Source: a virus. From it: DNA of 23,124 bases. A model generated the notes under the pieces. The model saw only the letters and a list, made by a program, of their open reading frames with translations, did no database searches and was not told the DNA's origin. Position 1 is the first letter of the stretch. The number at the start of each line of letters is the position of its first letter. The stretch is taken from positions 1 to 23,124 of the IMG/VR virus record IMGVR_UViG_3300006565_000054; one strand, 5' to 3'. Of the stretch, positions 6,107 to 15,063 are shown piece by piece. The translations under genes and the position numbers were made by a program.

Positions 6107-8030
6107 AATGAAGATTAACCCATGAACCAGATGGATAAGATCCAACATAGACTTGCAGTTTACTATTTGTTGTATTGTAAACTATTGCCCCACCTATTAT
6201 ATTAATTAAATTATTCCTTTCAGTATTTGTTACTCTTGGTGGAACCATAAATGACTTATTACCTAATGCTCCACCTAAATTCTTACCAGCAGAAGAGAAG
6301 TCAACAGCACATGCTAAAGATTCACCTACACCAAAGAACGATTTTCCTTGAATAGAACCAGCAACATCCAACTGAGCCATTGGTTGAGTTGATCCAATTC
6401 CAACTTTATTAAAGACTGCTGTTCCAAAAGGACAATCAAGATCAATATTTGGACCAATATTTTCTAAATCAGTACCAATTCCAATGGTTGTTACACCAGA
6501 GATAATCTGTTCAACATGGATATTTAAGAAAGTAGATATTCCACTATTACTATTAATATTAGAACTTATAAGATCAGGTAAACTAAATTGAGTTGTTCCA
6601 GAAACAGTTAAGTTACCATCAATAACAGTATCACCCTGAACATCTAAATTACTCTTAACATAAACATTATCAGCGAATGTTGCTATTCCAGCAACATCTA
6701 AAGGATATTCTGGTATCTTATTAATACCCAAATTACCTTTATAATCAAGAGTCATTAAATTAGTATTAGTCTTACCATAAACCCAATTAAATGATCCAGT
6801 ATTTACACCAACAAATCCACCACCATGTATAACAGTATTGACATTACCAGTATCACCATTAATTATGTCAAGAGTCTTAGGACTTTGACCAAACTTAAAT
6901 TGAGCAGTACTTTCTCCTATTCCAACAGATGATTTTTGACTTAACTGTAATATTGCAGTCTCTTCACTCTGAATATCAACAGTTGATATACCTACACTAA
7001 AAACTTCAATTTGTTTTAATGGATTATTAATTCCAACTCCAAGTTGATTAGTAACGTGAAGTTTACTTGCAGTTGATATACCAAGTACAGATCTACTGGA
7101 AGTTAGATCCCCAGTGGTAAGAATACCAGATACAGTATCTCCAGAAATACTTCCAGTAACTTTAAGTTCGTGGAATGTAGAAACACCGACTGAATCTACA
7201 TTACCTACTATATTACCTTCTACATGACCTACTACATTACCAGTAAGATTACCAGTAAATCCAATACCAGCAGTTACAATACCAGTAACATGAGCATTAG
7301 TGGATTTAATTTGAACTATAGTTGATATACCACTGAGAATATTACCCCTTACATCTCCAGTAAATCCAATACCAGCAGTTACAATACCAGTAGCATGAGC
7401 ATTAGTGGATAAAATCTGTGTAATAGTTCCAATTCCACCTTGAATATCACCCAATACACTTCCATTAAATGTAGTAGCAGTAACAACTCCTGTTGCTACA
7501 ACACCACCACGAGAATTAATTCCTACACCATCAGCAAAATATCCTAAATCAGTATTTCCACCAACCTGTAAGAAGAATCTTGGATCATCAGTTGAAATAC
7601 CTACCCCACCTTGAGCGTATATACTTGTATAACCTAAACCAACATCCATATCTAACCATTGGGATGTTGGTAAATTTAATAAATTCTTACCATCACCATA
7701 ATAAGTAACAACACCCGTAGGATCTGTTGCTGTTATAACACCTGCCTTTCCAACACTAATACCAGCACCAATTACACCAGCAGAAAAATCATTTCCATTA
7801 ACTTCTAACTCAACAACTGTTAAAGAAGTAACAATACCAGTAGTTGCATTAAGTACTCCAGATCCAAGAACATTAGGATCTTGAATAACTTTAACCTTTC
7901 CTCTAACATCAAGTGCCTCAGTAGGTATAGTAGTTCCTATACCTACCAGACCATAGGGATTGACAATTAGATTATCATCATCAACTTGAACACCATTACG
8001 AAAATTAAATGATTTCCTGATATTAGCCAT
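6105..8030 (-). CDS. Tail fibre-like structural protein with VGIGTT repeats (641 aa)
   Basis: This is a beta-rich virion protein. The N-terminus has FRNGVQVDDDNLIVNPYGLVG followed by the repeat VGIGTTIPTEALDVRGKVKV. Further copies of the (V/L)GIG.T.P...LDV element recur as VGISTDDPRFFLQVGG, LGVGINNPLKQIEV, LGINKIPEYPLDVAG and VGIGSTQPMAQLDVAG. A central part repeats GIVTAGIGFTG twice (see the 54-nt DNA repeat) and is followed by GN(V/I)-type short repeats. The last 60 residues (KSFMVPPRVTNTERNNLI, then GGAIVYNTTNSKLQVY and GSWVNLH) are a common C-terminal module of phage fibre proteins. The short gap before it holds a late-promoter-like AATAAATA but no clear Shine-Dalgarno. It is likely part of the distal tail fibre or baseplate, upstream of and coupled to the 913-aa gene. 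Confidence 0.78.
   Translation of the reverse strand: MANIRKSFNFRNGVQVDDDNLIVNPYGLVGIGTTIPTEALDVRGKVKVIQDPNVLGSGVLNATTGIVTSLTVVELEVNGNDFSAGVIGAGISVGKAGVITATDPTGVVTYYGDGKNLLNLPTSQWLDMDVGLGYTSIYAQGGVGISTDDPRFFLQVGGNTDLGYFADGVGINSRGGVVATGVVTATTFNGSVLGDIQGGIGTITQILSTNAHATGIVTAGIGFTGDVRGNILSGISTIVQIKSTNAHVTGIVTAGIGFTGNLTGNVVGHVEGNIVGNVDSVGVSTFHELKVTGSISGDTVSGILTTGDLTSSRSVLGISTASKLHVTNQLGVGINNPLKQIEVFSVGISTVDIQSEETAILQLSQKSSVGIGESTAQFKFGQSPKTLDIINGDTGNVNTVIHGGGFVGVNTGSFNWVYGKTNTNLMTLDYKGNLGINKIPEYPLDVAGIATFADNVYVKSNLDVQGDTVIDGNLTVSGTTQFSLPDLISSNINSNSGISTFLNIHVEQIISGVTTIGIGTDLENIGPNIDLDCPFGTAVFNKVGIGSTQPMAQLDVAGSIQGKSFFGVGESLACAVDFSSAGKNLGGALGNKSFMVPPRVTNTERNNLINIIGGAIVYNTTNSKLQVYVGSYPSGSWVNLH
7252..7410 (-). 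repeat. Pair of 54-nt direct repeats inside the fibre gene
   Basis: Segments 7252-7305 and 7357-7410 are identical except for one base (AACATGAGC versus AGCATGAGC on the plus strand) and lie 105 nt apart, centre to centre. They are in frame and encode the doubled STNAH(A/V)TGIVTAGIGFTG segment. Such near-identity at DNA level points to a recent duplication or gene conversion. Confidence 0.85.
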
Positions 8031-8047
8031 TTATAATAATTTTTAGT

Positions 8048-8055
8048 TATTTATT
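8048..8055 (-). promoter_or_regulatory. Late promoter-like AATAAATA before the 641-aa gene
   Basis: Minus strand AATAAATA differs from T4 TATAAATA only at the first base and overlaps the stop codon of the 1882-aa gene (TAA at 8056-8054). It lies 17 nt upstream of the ATG at 8030. With the motif centred near -10 the leader would be only about 10 nt. Confidence 0.5.
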
Positions 8056-11000
8056 AGGATAGAGCATCAACCTTGGCTGATAGTTCTTTGATTGCCTCAA
8101 TCAAAACTGGAATTAGTTTTTGATATGAAACTGATTTATGACCATCTTCATTAGTTCTAACTAAACCAGGAAGACCAAGTGCTTCAACTTCTTGTGCAAT
8201 TACACCAGTATCTTGTGTACCTGCTAGAGTTTGATCTCTAAATTCCTTCCAAGTAAATGTATTACCACTAATTGATATTACTTTATCTAAGGCATTAGAT
8301 ATAGGAGTAACACTATCTTTTAATGTACTATCAGATGGAGAGAAGTACGCAGTAATATCACCAGTACAACTAAGATCACCCGTAATACCAACTCCATTAT
8401 TAGAAGTTTGTAATTTAGTTGCTCCATTATACATCAACTGTATTGAGTTTGCACCTAAAGTGTTTACTGCTCTTAATGCAACATTAGAACCAGTATAAAT
8501 TTCAACATGCTCACTGGCATCAGTACCACCTTGAATCTTAAGAATACCATTATCATTTTTGATAATTGAGTCGGTCCCGTCATGGAAGATTTCCATATCC
8601 AACCCAGTCCCGAAGTAGGCTTTCTTACCATCAGGTAGTTTTATATCACCAAAGGTTGATGTTCCTGTGATTGATAAATCTCCACCAAGAGAGGTATCAC
8701 CACCAATAGATACACCACCCATAACAGTAAATGCTGTTGCAGATGTTGAGAATATCTTAGTATCTCCACAAACATTCAATCTCTTACCAATTCCAACTCC
8801 ACCTTTAACAGTGAAAGCACCTTGTAAAGTTTGAGAACCAGTAGTACAAACAGTAGTAGAAGGATCAGAATCTGTAGAATCATTAATAAAGGTTTTAGCA
8901 TCAACGGTGAAGTCCTTAGTAATAGTAACAGTTTCATTAAATCTAACCTTACCATTAAATGTAACAGGACCATCAAACTGAGATAGAATCTGTTTGGATG
9001 ATCCACCCTCAACAAGTAATCTCTGTTTAATAATTACTTCATCAAATACAACACTCAATTGACTTGGATCTTCACCCGTTACAGTTGGAACTGGAATATC
9101 AAATGTTATCTGTTCACCAGAGTCAGATGAAATCTTAGTGTTTCCAATATAGAAATCACCCTTATCATTCATACCTGTGTAAACAACAGTACCACAAGAT
9201 GTTTCTTGTGATTGTGATAAGAACTCTTCCCTTTCAGTAGGTGTCTTTAATTGAACCTGTGGAAGAGCAGTTGAATAGTTACCTGGACCATAACCAAGAT
9301 ATTCAAACGTATGACCAGATGCACGAAGTATAGAAGGTCTTCTTAATTCAATAGGTATTGGTTTAATCTTCTTAATCTGAGAGTTAATAACATGATTATC
9401 AACAATAGTACCTAATGCACCACGAAGAACTGTTATTTTACCAGATGAGAGTGTACTCTTAACAACTCTCATTATCTCTCCATCAATTTGAATGTAAGAA
9501 CCTAAAGGTAATCTACTTTCTATTGACTCTTGAGTGGTTGTTCCATCAGATAATTTAATTGTAAACTTATCGCTTGTTGCACTATTAATCTCTTCACCAA
9601 GTATTAAATTCTCATGCTCAAAGAATGATAATCCTCTTGTACCTAAATTCTCACCAGCCTTATCAGATCCTGCATTATTAGAAGACATTCCATGCTTAAG
9701 AATGTAAGTAGGATTTACTAAATTAGTAGTAGATCCAATATCTACTTTGAAAGAAGTAACATCAATAACTTCAGAAACTATAAAATCACCAAGATTGTTA
9801 TCATTATTATCAAGAACTCTGAACGAATTACCCTCTAATAAACCATGAGCAGCAGTACATGTAACTGTACTTATTGTAATATCATCAGGGTTTGGACTTG
9901 GTAAAGCAGCAGATGAAACTGCTACCCAAGGACCTAAATCAATTACTTGTTGACCATCAAGAATCCTATCTGTAAGAGGTTTCTTAATTGCAATAGATTT
10001 TGTAGAAGAAACAGCATTTATTCTATAGTAAGCATCAGTTCCTGTGCTTATACCTGTTACTTGAACATAATTACCTGTTGCAGTTGTTATACCAGCCTCT
10101 ACAAAAGCAACATTTGAACTTGGAGCTCCACCAATACCACCAGCAGATGGTAATGAACTATCAAAGTATAATGGACTTAAACTTGAACTATAAGCAGAAC
10201 CAGATTGTTCGATTTCATATTCAGTAACTGCTCCACCACTAACAACAACTTTAGCAGTAGCACCTTTCCATACAGCAGAAGCTGGTGCAGATGCATCATC
10301 AAATAATTTTATATTATGATATGTACCATCAGTATGACCTGATCCACCTGTTAATGTTCCACCATAATTCAAACCTTGAAGATCATGCTCCTTATCTAAA
10401 TTCAATATAGGAGAAGTTCCATCGTTATTAGTAACATTAGCAATACTATTACTAATACCAAAATTTAATAGTGCTTTATTAGCAGTTTCTCTGGTAATAC
10501 TCTTCTTAAGATCATTAGTTACAACATCACCAAGAGGGAATCTTTTTGCATAACTTGTTGCTTCCTGTGGATTATCTTCAACATTATCTCGATCTAATTC
10601 TGGATAGAGATTAACAACATTCTGATTATATCTCGAATCAGTAAATTGTTTTTCAAGTTTGTTTCCACCATTTAAAACATATAGATGATAAACACCATCC
10701 TGAGATCCTTCAACATATTTGTTTATAGTTTCAGATCTATAGATGAATAGGTTTTGATCATTATTGTTTCTTTGGAATCTTGGTAAAGAAAGTGATCTTG
10801 TATGAACGTCATTATTCCAAGTTCCTACATTATGAACTACGTCTAAAATATCAGTTGTCTTATATGTAAATGTTTTAGAATCAATAACACTGACTACTTT
10901 AAATGTTCCATTATATCCACGATTCTCAATACCAGTTGGATTAACAGTACAAGTTAAGTTTTTAAGAGTAACAATTTCATCAGGATTTAAATTATGATTT

Positions 11001-13702
11001 TTATCAGATCTAATAGTAACAATTTTTGTACTTACATTATAATCAAGATATGAAATAAATCTTGTATTTCTTTCAAAATCATATCCTAACGTAGCAGAAT
11101 CAGTTATTATATCATTTAATGTAAAATCAACATCATCTCGAACATTTGTATCACTGGATTCTTGTATAACAAAACTATCTTGTGGATCTCGTGCATTCTT
11201 TAATTCTTTAGGAATAACATATCTAAACTTGTATAGTTTATCATCTAAACTTCTACTATCACTCTTTCTGGTAATATAAGGTATCTCATCATTTGTATCA
11301 GATAACGTTGCTCTATTAGCATAAATCGTATTTCCAGAACCACCTTCTACATGAATAAACCAACCACCAACTTTAGTTTCACCACCAATAGTATATGTTG
11401 AGGTATCAAACTGCATTGGATGACCAATTTCACCAGGATCCTTATCGGATACTCTACTAATAACATGCAAAATACCAGCGTCAGGACTTGATATAGTGTT
11501 AATATATGCAGGTGTTGTTCTTTCTGCATTAGTCTTAGATGCTGCAATCTGTATTTCAAGACTGTTTAACTGAATACCATCTTGTCTTGTACTATTCTTA
11601 CCATCAGTAATTGCATAGTATATCTTATGAGGATCTAATCCTTCAGGAAGATCTGCATTATCTTTAAAAATTCTTATAGACTCACCATTACTTAACTCAT
11701 GTCCACCAGCAATTGTTATCTTATGAATTGCATTGGAAGAATTGTTAGTAGTATCATTATGAATTGCTTCATATGCTTTTTCTGAAGTAAATGAAGTACC
11801 TGTTGGATTATCACCAGCATCACGAGTAGAACATACAATCTTTGCTTCCCAAGTACTGCCACCCTTCTCAATGTATAATTTTTCATTAACCTTTGCACCA
11901 ATTCTAAATCCTTGAGCAATCTCTGAAGGTAGAACTGATTTATTATCTTGCCCTAATAAGTATATTCTTTCATCATCAGCAGCAGCAACAATCCTTGCTT
12001 TATCTAACTGAGGTAAATCTACTCTGGTATCTGCAGAAACAACTGCTTTTGGTGTAATAACTGAAGTAATAAATCCTTTATTATCCTTATCAAATGATTC
12101 CTTCTTAAATCCATCAGCAGCAAGAGCAAACTGACCAAAGTTAGAGTTGGAGTTTGTAATTGATGCGTCAGCACCAGACTTCATTAAGAAGTGAATATGA
12201 TAACCAATAGCGAACACAGAAACAATCTGTAGAACAGCATCATTTTCTATCGTAATATGTGAAGTTTTCCATCCATTTCTATAAACAGCATCCTTATCTA
12301 AGTGATATACTTTTGAAGGATTTGGTGATGATGATTTAGATGATAAAGTTTCACCAGTTTGCTTAGTATAATCTATAACATCAAAATCCCTACTTCTAGA
12401 ATTATACCTTGTAAATGCTCTATCATCTTTCTGTAGAGATACACCAGTAAACTGAGCAACAACCATTGAACGGAATCCAGTTGCCTTAGATCCGTCTGCC
12501 TTCATACCCTGCATACCATAAACTGATCTCAATGAACAGTTAAAGATATAAGGAGATGCACCAGTAACAGTATCAACTTCAACACTTACTGTTGCATTAC
12601 CAACACTTAATCCACCTGCAACTCCAGCAGGTAAAAATGGATCTACTTGTGGTAATAGATATGTGAATTGAGTATCACTTAAAACACTCTGAACCTTTGT
12701 AGAAATATTATAATCTGGTACATTAACCTTTTCAATTTTAATTGGAGTTCCACCAGTTAATTCATGAGGAATAGCAGTAGTTACAGTAACAACTGGACCA
12801 GGAGTTGCACCATCACCAGATCTAAGTGCTGTAATTTGAATTCTATCAGATGAGAAAGCACCTACAATTTCATACTCAGGTCTTTGTTTCGCAAAAGATT
12901 TTGCATCAGAAGGGAATTTTTGATCAATATCTCTACTTGAAGCCCTATTATATGCATTAGATAGTTTACTATAATAAACATCTAAATCAGTTAATCCACC
13001 AAAAGAATCTAACTTATTAATACCATCAGCATATTCAAATACAGTTAGTTTATGGTGAGAGAATACTGGTTTTGATCTATTAGTAAGGTCAAAATTAGTT
13101 GGGTCAGTATATACTAAAGTATTCTCGTCTCCATCAAAAATAGTAAATTGCCAGAAATAACAAGCACCAGTAACCCTAAAGAGTGCAGATCCCTTTACAT
13201 TCTCATCAGTAGGATTAGGAACATACTTAGGTCTTATCTTCGTCTTTCTTAAATCTAATCCAACAACAGAAGTTCCTCTTGGAATTATAACACCACCTTC
13301 TGTACTATTAAACTTATAAAGTATATTATCTTCTTGTGTTAAATCAAAGTTTGAATTAAGAGTTAAAGTAAGTGTATTCTGTGCTCCACTCTCTGATCCA
13401 TTTGGACTTATTGCCTTTGCAACACCTGATTCATTTTTAATACCAAATCCTGGTCTATTATCTACAAGGTGTTCACCAGGAAATAATAATATAGTTGTCT
13501 TCTCTACTATATCATTATCATTACCTCTTAAATATGAAAATCTTGCCGATTCTAAGAGTGCTCTTTGAATCGTTTTAAAAGGTTTTGTTAATGAGTTACC
13601 CTGATTTTCAATTCCATCAGTGGCATCAAGATCATTTGGATTTACATAAAGAATGCGACCTTCACTATTCTTTATAAAATTCTCTAACTTATTAAGAGGC
13701 AT
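8054..13702 (-). CDS. Giant tail fibre/spike protein with C-terminal S74 (endosialidase-type) chaperone domain (1882 aa)
   Basis: This is the largest gene in the window. The N-terminal module (residues 18-80, YVNPNDLDATDG...KPFKTIQRAL...LLFPGEHLVD) and the 380-540 region (IFNCSLRSVYGMQG; SVFAIGYHIHF; SITNSNSNFGQFAL) look like a pectate-lyase-type beta-helix module. Residues about 1466-1525 carry HTFEYLGYGPGN and KGDFYIGN. GGVGIGKRLNVCGDTKI at about 1633-1649 is a fibre repeat. The last 93 residues are a peptidase S74 intramolecular chaperone domain. It has the S-D-x-x-L-K cleavage motif SDSTLKD at 1790-1796, TGVIAQEVEALGL, and a final helix KLIPVLIEAIKELSAKV that would drive trimerisation. 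In that family the domain folds the trimer and then cleaves itself off just before the Ser, which predicts a mature 1789-aa fibre. The preceding gap has a CTAAATA motif on the upstream stop. Confidence 0.88.
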   Translation of the reverse strand: MPLNKLENFIKNSEGRILYVNPNDLDATDGIENQGNSLTKPFKTIQRALLESARFSYLRGNDNDIVEKTTILLFPGEHLVDNRPGFGIKNESGVAKAISPNGSESGAQNTLTLTLNSNFDLTQEDNILYKFNSTEGGVIIPRGTSVVGLDLRKTKIRPKYVPNPTDENVKGSALFRVTGACYFWQFTIFDGDENTLVYTDPTNFDLTNRSKPVFSHHKLTVFEYADGINKLDSFGGLTDLDVYYSKLSNAYNRASSRDIDQKFPSDAKSFAKQRPEYEIVGAFSSDRIQITALRSGDGATPGPVVTVTTAIPHELTGGTPIKIEKVNVPDYNISTKVQSVLSDTQFTYLLPQVDPFLPAGVAGGLSVGNATVSVEVDTVTGASPYIFNCSLRSVYGMQGMKADGSKATGFRSMVVAQFTGVSLQKDDRAFTRYNSRSRDFDVIDYTKQTGETLSSKSSSPNPSKVYHLDKDAVYRNGWKTSHITIENDAVLQIVSVFAIGYHIHFLMKSGADASITNSNSNFGQFALAADGFKKESFDKDNKGFITSVITPKAVVSADTRVDLPQLDKARIVAAADDERIYLLGQDNKSVLPSEIAQGFRIGAKVNEKLYIEKGGSTWEAKIVCSTRDAGDNPTGTSFTSEKAYEAIHNDTTNNSSNAIHKITIAGGHELSNGESIRIFKDNADLPEGLDPHKIYYAITDGKNSTRQDGIQLNSLEIQIAASKTNAERTTPAYINTISSPDAGILHVISRVSDKDPGEIGHPMQFDTSTYTIGGETKVGGWFIHVEGGSGNTIYANRATLSDTNDEIPYITRKSDSRSLDDKLYKFRYVIPKELKNARDPQDSFVIQESSDTNVRDDVDFTLNDIITDSATLGYDFERNTRFISYLDYNVSTKIVTIRSDKNHNLNPDEIVTLKNLTCTVNPTGIENRGYNGTFKVVSVIDSKTFTYKTTDILDVVHNVGTWNNDVHTRSLSLPRFQRNNNDQNLFIYRSETINKYVEGSQDGVYHLYVLNGGNKLEKQFTDSRYNQNVVNLYPELDRDNVEDNPQEATSYAKRFPLGDVVTNDLKKSITRETANKALLNFGISNSIANVTNNDGTSPILNLDKEHDLQGLNYGGTLTGGSGHTDGTYHNIKLFDDASAPASAVWKGATAKVVVSGGAVTEYEIEQSGSAYSSSLSPLYFDSSLPSAGGIGGAPSSNVAFVEAGITTATGNYVQVTGISTGTDAYYRINAVSSTKSIAIKKPLTDRILDGQQVIDLGPWVAVSSAALPSPNPDDITISTVTCTAAHGLLEGNSFRVLDNNDNNLGDFIVSEVIDVTSFKVDIGSTTNLVNPTYILKHGMSSNNAGSDKAGENLGTRGLSFFEHENLILGEEINSATSDKFTIKLSDGTTTQESIESRLPLGSYIQIDGEIMRVVKSTLSSGKITVLRGALGTIVDNHVINSQIKKIKPIPIELRRPSILRASGHTFEYLGYGPGNYSTALPQVQLKTPTEREEFLSQSQETSCGTVVYTGMNDKGDFYIGNTKISSDSGEQITFDIPVPTVTGEDPSQLSVVFDEVIIKQRLLVEGGSSKQILSQFDGPVTFNGKVRFNETVTITKDFTVDAKTFINDSTDSDPSTTVCTTGSQTLQGAFTVKGGVGIGKRLNVCGDTKIFSTSATAFTVMGGVSIGGDTSLGGDLSITGTSTFGDIKLPDGKKAYFGTGLDMEIFHDGTDSIIKNDNGILKIQGGTDASEHVEIYTGSNVALRAVNTLGANSIQLMYNGATKLQTSNNGVGITGDLSCTGDITAYFSPSDSTLKDSVTPISNALDKVISISGNTFTWKEFRDQTLAGTQDTGVIAQEVEALGLPGLVRTNEDGHKSVSYQKLIPVLIEAIKELSAKVDALS

Positions 13703-13738
13703 CTTCTTATACTACTGTCCAGGTGGTATTTCTATACT

Positions 13739-13945
13739 TTATTTAGCTTTGTTAGTTACAGGATCAATATAGGTAATAATTTCTGGATCTGCAGTATCTT
13801 TTATAACTTCCATAACAGACATAAATTGATCAATATTATCACACTCAACCACTTTCTGATCACCCAGATCACTAAAAAGTATAATAGTTCTTTTACATAT
13901 ATTAATTAATATACTTTCTACAGATTCATTCGGATCATTATCCAT
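13739..13945 (-). CDS. Small acidic hypothetical protein (68 aa)
   Basis: The ORF lies alone between the oxygenase and the giant fibre gene, with 47 nt upstream and 36 nt downstream. It is acidic at the N-terminus (MDNDPNESVESIL), with an alternating hydrophobic core (CKRTIILFSDLGD) and a helix-like segment (IDQFMSVMEVIKD). There is no signal peptide, membrane segment or recognised domain. No convincing Shine-Dalgarno precedes ATG 13945. The family is unknown; a small virion-assembly or accessory factor is a guess from position only. Confidence 0.6.
   Translation of the reverse strand: MDNDPNESVESILINICKRTIILFSDLGDQKVVECDNIDQFMSVMEVIKDTADPEIITYIDPVTNKAK
13740..13746 (-). promoter_or_regulatory. 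CTAAATA late-type motif before the giant fibre gene
   Basis: Minus strand CTAAATA matches the last six bases of TATAAATA and contains the TAA stop of the 68-aa gene. It lies 37 nt upstream of the ATG at 13702, a sensible distance for a late promoter. The call depends on the same arrangement recurring elsewhere in the window. Confidence 0.4.
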
Positions 13946-13992
13946 TTAACTATACCAATTTTTTAATATGATACCACAAAAATTAAATCTCG

Positions 13993-14592
13993 TCAAGATA
14001 ATGTTACATAATACCATGTAACTGCTACTCTTTTCTTACCCTTAGTTACAGATTGACCCGAATGTGGATAACACCAATTAGAAGGAAAAATTAAACCATA
14101 CCCTGCCTTTGGTTTAAAAGTTGCATGTGGAAATTCTGTTCCACCTCCCTCAAATCCATTAGACAAATAAACAATCACAGATATTTTTCTTTCATATTCA
14201 GGTAATTGTGGTCTTTGAGCAGCATCGTGATGAAATTTATACTCTTGTCCACCACTATATTCAAGTATCTGTATACTTTCTCTCCAAGATTTTGTGCCTC
14301 TACCACCAGGAACAGGATAATATGTAAAATTCTGACATAATTTTGATACTTTAAATTTATAATCAACTAAAGCAGAATTGATTCTATCATGTAAAAGATT
14401 AGTCGCTTCATCACCATCAACTAATGATGTTGAAACACTTGATCTTATAGTAGTATCAACTTTAGCTTTATTTTTTATATTTCCACTAAAAACAGTCGCT
14501 TTTTTAAATTCACATGTTTCGTCTATATGCTTATTAATTATTTTTAAATCTTCATCACTAAGAATTTTAATAATTTGTATTAAATCATTCAT
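13993..14592 (-). CDS. 2OG-Fe(II) oxygenase, prolyl 4-hydroxylase type
   Basis: From the ATG at 14592 the protein is 199 aa. The double-stranded beta-helix core is complete. The iron ligands are H121-x-D123 in FHHDAAQ and distal H177 in YPHSGQ. R188 (or K187), 10-11 residues further in KGKKRVAVTWYY, would bind the 2-oxoglutarate carboxylate. Family-typical VIVYLSNGFEGGGTEF (139-154) and GYGLIFPSN (164-172) are present. Such enzymes use O2 and 2-oxoglutarate to hydroxylate substrates, in this subfamily often proline in peptides. Two collagen-like Gly-Pro-Pro genes lie just upstream in the same cluster, so phage fibres are the obvious candidate substrate; this is inference. A TTG at 14604 could add four residues (MAFV). 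Upstream are an extended -10 (TGTTATAAT) and a CATAAATG motif. No strong Shine-Dalgarno is seen. Confidence 0.9.
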   Translation of the reverse strand: MNDLIQIIKILSDEDLKIINKHIDETCEFKKATVFSGNIKNKAKVDTTIRSSVSTSLVDGDEATNLLHDRINSALVDYKFKVSKLCQNFTYYPVPGGRGTKSWRESIQILEYSGGQEYKFHHDAAQRPQLPEYERKISVIVYLSNGFEGGGTEFPHATFKPKAGYGLIFPSNWCYPHSGQSVTKGKKRVAVTWYYVTLS

Positions 14593-14610
14593 TACAAATG
14601 CCAAATATTA

Positions 14611-14624
14611 ATAATAATTATTAT
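14611..14624. promoter_or_regulatory. 14-nt palindrome beside an extended -10 upstream of the oxygenase
   Basis: ATAATAATTATTAT is a perfect inverted repeat. Overlapping it on the minus strand is TGTTATAAT (14628-14620), an extended -10 box, about 28 nt before the oxygenase ATG. No -35 match was found at 17 nt. The palindrome could be an operator, but simple AT-richness may also explain it. Confidence 0.3.
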
Positions 14625-14628
14625 AACA

Positions 14629-14636
14629 CATTTATG
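14629..14636 (-). promoter_or_regulatory. CATAAATG late-type motif on the stop of the 139-aa gene
   Basis: Minus strand CATAAATG is one base from CATAAATA, the motif seen at 16939-16946. It contains the TAA stop of the upstream gene. It would place the oxygenase start about 37 nt downstream. Confidence 0.35.
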
Positions 14637-15051
14637 ATGGTTTTGTTGGCCAAGATGAATGTGATGCTTTATATGCGATATCCTTTACATTACTATCAGT
14701 AACATTTGCTGGCAAATCTCTTAATTCCTGTCTGTATGTACTCCATTCTGCTTTCTTAGTAGAATCTAATGGGGAATCAGGATATTGAGTCCAATCTGAA
14801 GCAGATAATTTTTTATTTCTTTTCATTCTAAGTTGTTTATAATGGTCACTTGTAGTACGTAAATCTACTGGTTGTGGAACTACAATTGTTGATTCAAAAT
14901 AAGATTGCCCAACACCAACACCATCTGCAATTCCAGTTGCTGCTAAAGCAACCTGAACAGATCCAGTAGGAGGTGTCCAAGTAGTTGTATTACCATCCCA
15001 TTCTATAATATTTGTTACTATATTATTTTCAATAATAGCATACCTACCCAT
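14632..15051 (-). CDS. Tail-assembly-chaperone-like / fibre-associated protein (139 aa)
   Basis: The N-terminal part (GRYAIIENNIVTNIIEWDGN) is a short beta-rich domain often seen at the start of such phage proteins. Residues about 70-115 contain YKQLRMKRNKKLSASDWTQY, PDSPL and KAEWSTYRQELRDLP. These match from memory the (R)xxRNxLLxxSDWTQxPDxPL...WxxYRQxLRDxP signature of the phage tail assembly chaperone-like family found in fibre-assembly proteins. The ATG has AGAGGT about 8 nt upstream, overlapping the stop of the 492-aa collagen-like gene. That position fits a dedicated folding or attachment partner of the collagen-like fibre. The chaperone role is inferred from the family signature and context. 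Confidence 0.75.
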   Translation of the reverse strand: MGRYAIIENNIVTNIIEWDGNTTTWTPPTGSVQVALAATGIADGVGVGQSYFESTIVVPQPVDLRTTSDHYKQLRMKRNKKLSASDWTQYPDSPLDSTKKAEWSTYRQELRDLPANVTDSNVKDIAYKASHSSWPTKPS

Positions 15052-15063
15052 TTTAATTACCTC

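Noticed and set aside
8776-9015. Minus-strand ORFs in other frames inside the fibre genes (for example here, 11347-11559 and 11716-11919)
   Set aside because: They are Leu/Val-rich frameshift shadows of repetitive fibre coding sequence, with no start signals.
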